In this document: positions 14,660 through 17,627 of the stretch, one piece after another
Layout: each line of letters starts with the position of its first letter
How positions within the stretch are numbered: position 1 is the stretch's first letter
NCBI GenBank assembly: GCA_016183145.1
Contig: JACPFE010000506.1
Span: 1-17,627, forward strand
Direction of reading: 5' to 3'
Source: Deltaproteobacteria bacterium
GTDB taxonomy: Bacteria > Desulfobacterota > Binatia > UBA9968
DNA length: 17,627 nucleotides
Position numbers and translations under genes: made by a program
Notes under the pieces: generated by a model
Database searches by the model: none
The model's input: the letters and a program-made list of their open reading frames with translations, nothing else
What the model was told of the DNA's origin: nothing

Positions 14660-15616
14660 TTGTCATTCGTTTGCCTGTGGTGGGAAGACGAGCGTAACCC
14701 ATTGAGCGAAAATCCAACAAGATCTGAATCGTTTTCAAATCTCGATGTCCGAGTGGACGCCGAGCGGCTCCACCGCAATCTGCAAACAATCGTCGGCGAG
14801 AGAAGTCCCTTTAGCGGTCAACATCATCTGGCCGAGGTGGAATGCTTTATCGAGCAGGAACTCAAAGGCTATGGTCTTTTCGTGGAAAGCGATGGGTTTT
14901 CCTACCGCGGGAAAAATTTCCGCAATGTCGTCGCGCGACATCCCGCGCAAACGAGCGGACCGCTGCTCATCTTGGGAGCGCACATCGACGCGGTGGAGGG
15001 ATCTCCGGGAGCCGACGACAACGGCAGCGGGGTAGCGGTGCTGTTGGAAGCGGCGCGGCTTTTGGCTTCGGCGCGGTTACGTTCGCAGATGCTCTTCTGT
15101 GCCTTCAATCTCGAAGAGCTTAACATGATCGGCAGTACGGCCTTCGCCAGAAAACTCAAGGCCGCGGGGGAGAAAGTCGCGGGCATGATCTCATTGGAAA
15201 TGGTCGGATACGCGGACTCCCGCCCTGGCAGCCAGAAGTATCCGGTCGGACTGGCGCGGCATTATCCCGACCGCGGCGATTTTATCGGGGTCATCGGCAA
15301 CTGGAGTTCCAGCGCTCTGCTGAGAAAATTTTCCGCGCAGATGCGCCGGGTGCCAAACCTTCCGGTTGAAACCCTTTCTATACCCGGCAAGGGTTGGCTT
15401 ATCCCCGCGGTTCGACTGAGCGATCATTCGCCGTTTTGGGATTTAGGCTACCCGGCTTTGATGGTCACCGACACATCCTTTTACCGTAATCCCAATTATC
15501 ACGCCCACGGCGATACGGCCGACACGTTGGATATTGGCTTTATGGCGAGAGTGTGCGACGGAGTGATTCGCGGAGTGCTCGGTTTGGAAGCGTCGGATGA
15601 ATGCAACAGTGAATAG
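14660..15616 (+). CDS. M28-family zinc metallopeptidase (aminopeptidase-like)
   Basis: A 318-residue protein of the M28 peptidase family, normally a di-zinc aminopeptidase or glutaminyl-cyclase fold. Metal-ligand candidates are all present: His108 in LGAHIDAVEG, Asp119 in GADDNGSG, Glu152-Glu153 in FNLEELNMIGS, Glu180 in LEMVGYAD, and His281 in NPNYHAHGDTADTLD. No signal peptide is evident, so it is probably cytoplasmic. The start is weakly supported: TTG 14660 has GGAG at 14651-14654, and a later in-frame TTG at 14702 is possible. It follows the E1 beta gene by 69 bp on the same strand and may be co-transcribed, but its link to 2-oxoacid metabolism is unclear. Confidence 0.88.
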   Translation: MSFVCLWWEDERNPLSENPTRSESFSNLDVRVDAERLHRNLQTIVGERSPFSGQHHLAEVECFIEQELKGYGLFVESDGFSYRGKNFRNVVARHPAQTSGPLLILGAHIDAVEGSPGADDNGSGVAVLLEAARLLASARLRSQMLFCAFNLEELNMIGSTAFARKLKAAGEKVAGMISLEMVGYADSRPGSQKYPVGLARHYPDRGDFIGVIGNWSSSALLRKFSAQMRRVPNLPVETLSIPGKGWLIPAVRLSDHSPFWDLGYPALMVTDTSFYRNPNYHAHGDTADTLDIGFMARVCDGVIRGVLGLEASDECNSE

Positions 15617-15710
15617 GTTTGCCCGCGTAGCAGTTTAGGTCCCACCTCGGCAGAGCCGCAGCCAGAGAAGAGACTTAACCGCAAAGAACGCAAAGTACGC
15701 AAAAGGGCAT

Positions 15711-15810
15711 TCGGATATTCCTCCCGCCAAGGCGCAAAGGCGCCAAGTTCGGAAAAGAATCTATTTCTTATAACCTTTGCGCCTTAGCGCCTTTGCGGGA
15801 AATACTCCGA
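15711..15810. repeat. Dispersed inverted repeat (GCAAAGGCGC family)
   Basis: The left arm 15711-15748 (TCGGATATTCCTCCCGCC, then AAGGCGCAAAGGCGCCAAG) pairs imperfectly with the right arm 15773-15810 (CTTTGCGCCTTAGCGCC, then TTTGCGGGAAATACTCCGA). Just upstream lie tandem-like words GCAAAGAACGCAAAGTACGC (15681-15700). It is the fullest copy of the family also seen near 3010 and 5173. It fills the 254-bp gap between the converging M28 and MaoC-like genes. Confidence 0.65.
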
Positions 15811-15870
15811 TTCGGTAACGGCTGCGCCGCGCTGGGCCTTCGTGGTGATTACATTCACATCAGCCGTCCG

Positions 15871-16725
15871 CTAAGCAAACCTCGCCGTCGCCGTCATCGA
15901 TAAATTGCCGTCCTTGTCCAGTGCCCAGAGGGTCGCTTCGCGTCCGTCGGCGGATGGCGCGCCGGCGAGGGTAAAGCTGCCCGTGTCGTAAATCTGCCGC
16001 GCACTTTTGAAATCGAAGGATTTCAGTTGGCGCGCCGGCAGCTCGCGGCGGCACATCTCGATCAGTAGCTGGGAAACGAGCGAGCTTTGCACCACCAGAC
16101 CGGGAAGCTTTTCGACCTGGGTGACGTAGTTGCGGTCGTAGTGGATGCGGTGGCTGTTGAAGCGGATCGCCGAGAAGCGAAAGAGCAAAGGCGGATTGGG
16201 CTCGACCACCTGCGTCCACTTTGCTTCACCGGGAACCGCGGGCGAAGTCTTCGGCGTGGCTTCTGCTCTGGCCTCACTGAGCATGACCATATCGCGCTCT
16301 TCCACGACGGCCAAGCCGCGGCTGTTCGAGATGCTGTTGCGCTCGACCACGGTCACCATGGCGCCGTTCGGACCGTCATCGACGATCAGGTCGGCGATCT
16401 CAGTAACCCGCACGATCTCATCGCCGATTCGGAGCGGTTCTAGAAACTGCACGCGGGTGCCGCCGATGCGCCGGCGAGGTAGAGGAATCGGTGGGACAAT
16501 GCCGCCGCCCGAGGCCTGTCCGTCGACGCGCATTTGCGCGGGCCGGTGCGAGGCGGGGAAAAACCCGCCGTACCATCCCGGCGGAATCGGTTCGCCCTTG
16601 TCCATGGGCGGATTTTCCTGGCCCAACGTCGCGGCGAACTTCAACATCACCGACGCCGTCACGACGTCCGTGGCGGTTTCTTTTTTCCCGATATAGCTCT
16701 TAAAACTTTCCAGTGATTCAGCCAT
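15871..16725 (-). CDS. MaoC/FAS1-like acyl-CoA hydratase (mesaconyl-C4-CoA hydratase / HTD2-like)
   Basis: A 284-residue double hot-dog protein with no signal peptide. The N-terminal half (1 to about 155) resembles a FAS1-like dehydratase domain: FAATLGQENPP at 30-40, PPGWYGGFF at 48-56, and GGTRVQFLEPLRIGDEI at 88-104. The C-terminal half has the MaoC-like RFSAIRFNSHRIHYDRNYVT at about 183-202, with His192, His195 and Asp197 as likely catalytic-site residues, then LPGLVVQSSL. The usual family motif GLVVHGPL is altered here to GLVVQSSL. Relatives hydrate mesaconyl-C4-CoA, 3-methylfumaryl-CoA or 3-hydroxyacyl-CoA substrates; which one applies is not determinable. AAAGGGAGG lies just upstream of ATG 16723-16725. 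Confidence 0.85.
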   Translation of the reverse strand: MAESLESFKSYIGKKETATDVVTASVMLKFAATLGQENPPMDKGEPIPPGWYGGFFPASHRPAQMRVDGQASGGGIVPPIPLPRRRIGGTRVQFLEPLRIGDEIVRVTEIADLIVDDGPNGAMVTVVERNSISNSRGLAVVEERDMVMLSEARAEATPKTSPAVPGEAKWTQVVEPNPPLLFRFSAIRFNSHRIHYDRNYVTQVEKLPGLVVQSSLVSQLLIEMCRRELPARQLKSFDFKSARQIYDTGSFTLAGAPSADGREATLWALDKDGNLSMTATARFA

Positions 16726-16967
16726 GACCGATACCTCCCTTTGGCGTTGGATGCTGTAACCCTATTCCCCCGGCGCTTGCGATGTCAAGCCGAAAGTGAA
16801 CGGCTGAATGTGCGATGGATAACCGAAACGAAAGTGCCCCCGGTGTGGATCGGGTAAATTTAGGAGAGGTAACTCTACGAGAGAAACCGGCACGGCCAAC
16901 CAGAAGCGATCTGTGCAGACTGCATCACTGTCGATTGGCAAGCGAAAATCTTTGCGACAACCTTGGC

Positions 16968-17498
16968 TCAAATGCTGAGATTCGTAGGGGTGCCTGGTCC
17001 GTCAAGATCGGTTAGTTTGTAGACTGCAATCCCGCCTACCCGGTCGAAGTCTCCGTTTGCGGTCGCCAGATGCGTGAGCTCTTGGGAACGCATAAAGGCC
17101 ACGACAAAGGAATCGTTGGTCAGCAGCCCTTCACCGTTCCGGATCTCAGCGCTTGCCTGTATTATTTCAAGCGTGAGAGGGAGAATGGTGATGTTCATGT
17201 GGGGTATTTTGCTCACATCGTCTTGATACTCGGTGAGTTGTTTGACCGTCTCCGGAGTTTCCCCAAGCTATCTCACGGCCGTTCTGGCGGTGACGAGCCC
17301 TTTTGCAATGGCTTCGGCCACCATGCAGCGGTGGAGCACTTCTGCCAGGACCGCGGTGGAGGTGTAGGCGAGCAGGTTGCGTCGGCCACAGCGCTCTAGG
17401 AAAGCTTTACATTCAAGGGAGCGCCCGCCAAAGTGGTAGGTGAAAATATTGGCGTCGATAAATACACGGTCACCGTCCCGCAGGTCAGCCAAGGTCAT
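16968..17498 (-). pseudogene. PIN-domain toxin (VapC-like), split by an amber codon
   Basis: Read from ATG 17498, the frame gives MTLADLRDGDRVFIDANIFTY and then YTSTAVLAEVLHRC, carrying the first catalytic Asp (FIDAN) and the Glu (AEVLHR) of a PIN ribonuclease. It meets a TAG at 17268-17270 after GLVTARTAVR. Without any frame change it goes on LGETPETVKQLTEYQDD, then GLLTNDSFVVAFM and LATANGDFDRV, which supply the remaining acidic residues. The full reading would be 176 codons, usual for the family. A Lys (AAG) to TAG change is a simple explanation. The toxin is probably inactive or made as an N-terminal fragment. An in-frame ATG at 17198 could begin the C-terminal piece. It overlaps the antitoxin-like gene upstream by 14 bp. 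Confidence 0.7.
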
Positions 17499-17627
17499 AT
17501 TCCAGCTCTTTATCCTCGGCAACCCAGCGCAACGTCTGCTGATCGAGCGTGACAGTAGCCCAGGTACGCTGGACAGCCGCTACGGCCTGTTGGATATCGC
17601 TCGTCTCAGCGGGATGGTGCTGTTCGA
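17485..17627 (-). CDS. Putative antitoxin, C-terminal end only
   Basis: The last 46 residues of a gene that enters from the right edge of the window: EQHHPAETSDIQQAVAAVQR, then TWATVTLDQQTLRWVAEDKE and LEYDLG, ending at TGA 17485-17487. It is rich in acidic and polar residues. Its end overlaps the PIN toxin start by 14 bp, the arrangement expected of a type II toxin-antitoxin pair. The DNA-binding part is outside the window, so the antitoxin family cannot be assigned. Confidence 0.55.
   Translation of the reverse strand, partial: EQHHPAETSDIQQAVAAVQRTWATVTLDQQTLRWVAEDKELEYDLG

Noticed and set aside
1395..15810. CRISPR array suggested by many short repeats
   Set aside because: The repeats are inverted, scattered and of several families. 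There is no regular repeat-spacer pattern and no cas gene.
16726..16967. Possible gene remnant between the MaoC-like gene and the toxin
   Set aside because: Short frames on both strands lack a ribosome site and any family similarity that I can recognise.

Overview
The window looks like a piece of a moderately GC-rich, Gram-negative bacterial chromosome. The evidence is a Pal-type outer-membrane lipoprotein, periplasmic binding proteins with Sec signal peptides, and good Shine-Dalgarno sites. Gaps between genes are packed with dispersed palindromic repeats. Together with solute-binding proteins, hydrolases, a MaoC-type hydratase and TPP-dependent E1 subunits, this resembles uncultivated soil or sediment lineages (the old Deltaproteobacteria, Binatota, Tectomicrobia or Rokubacteria types). 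That taxonomic guess is inference only; no rRNA or tRNA gene is present.

Layout. 2-307: 3' end of an unrecognised gene. 407-1270 (-): alpha/beta hydrolase, divergent from an MFS exporter (1595-2929, +) across a 120-bp MITE-like element. 3301-3879 (-): small exported SAM methyltransferase, divergent from an orphan NMT1/SsuA-type solute-binding protein (4035-5057, +). 5226-5813 (+): AhpD/carboxymuconolactone-decarboxylase-like protein. 6172-6750 (-): Pal-like lipoprotein. 7107-7946 (+): alpha/beta-hydrolase-fold protein lacking the nucleophile serine. 8142-12252 (+): complete Fbp/Afu-type ABC importer (binding protein, fused double permease, ATPase). 12604-15616 (+): E1 alpha and beta subunits of a TPP-dependent 2-oxoacid dehydrogenase, then an M28 metallopeptidase. 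15871-16725 (-): MaoC/FAS1-like acyl-CoA hydratase. 16968-17627 (-): toxin-antitoxin pair whose PIN toxin is split by an amber codon.

Main result. The AhpD-like gene at 5226-5813 is interrupted by a single in-frame TGA exactly where the second cysteine of the C-x-x-C redox motif belongs (C-E-Y-TGA). The frame continues for 113 codons with typical family sequence. A perfect 6-bp hairpin with loop AGGCU lies 19 nt after the TGA, where a bacterial SECIS element should be. The simplest reading is a selenoprotein with a C-x-x-U active site, not a broken gene.

Second-tier observations are an Ala in place of the catalytic Ser in the 7107-7946 protein, an exported SAM methyltransferase, the amber-split PIN toxin, two MITE-like elements with long terminal inverted repeats, and a family of C-rich palindromes between transport genes, one a perfect 26-bp hairpin. 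The genes do not form one pathway. The clearest functional unit is the ABC importer, and the E1alpha-E1beta-M28 run may be a second co-transcribed unit.
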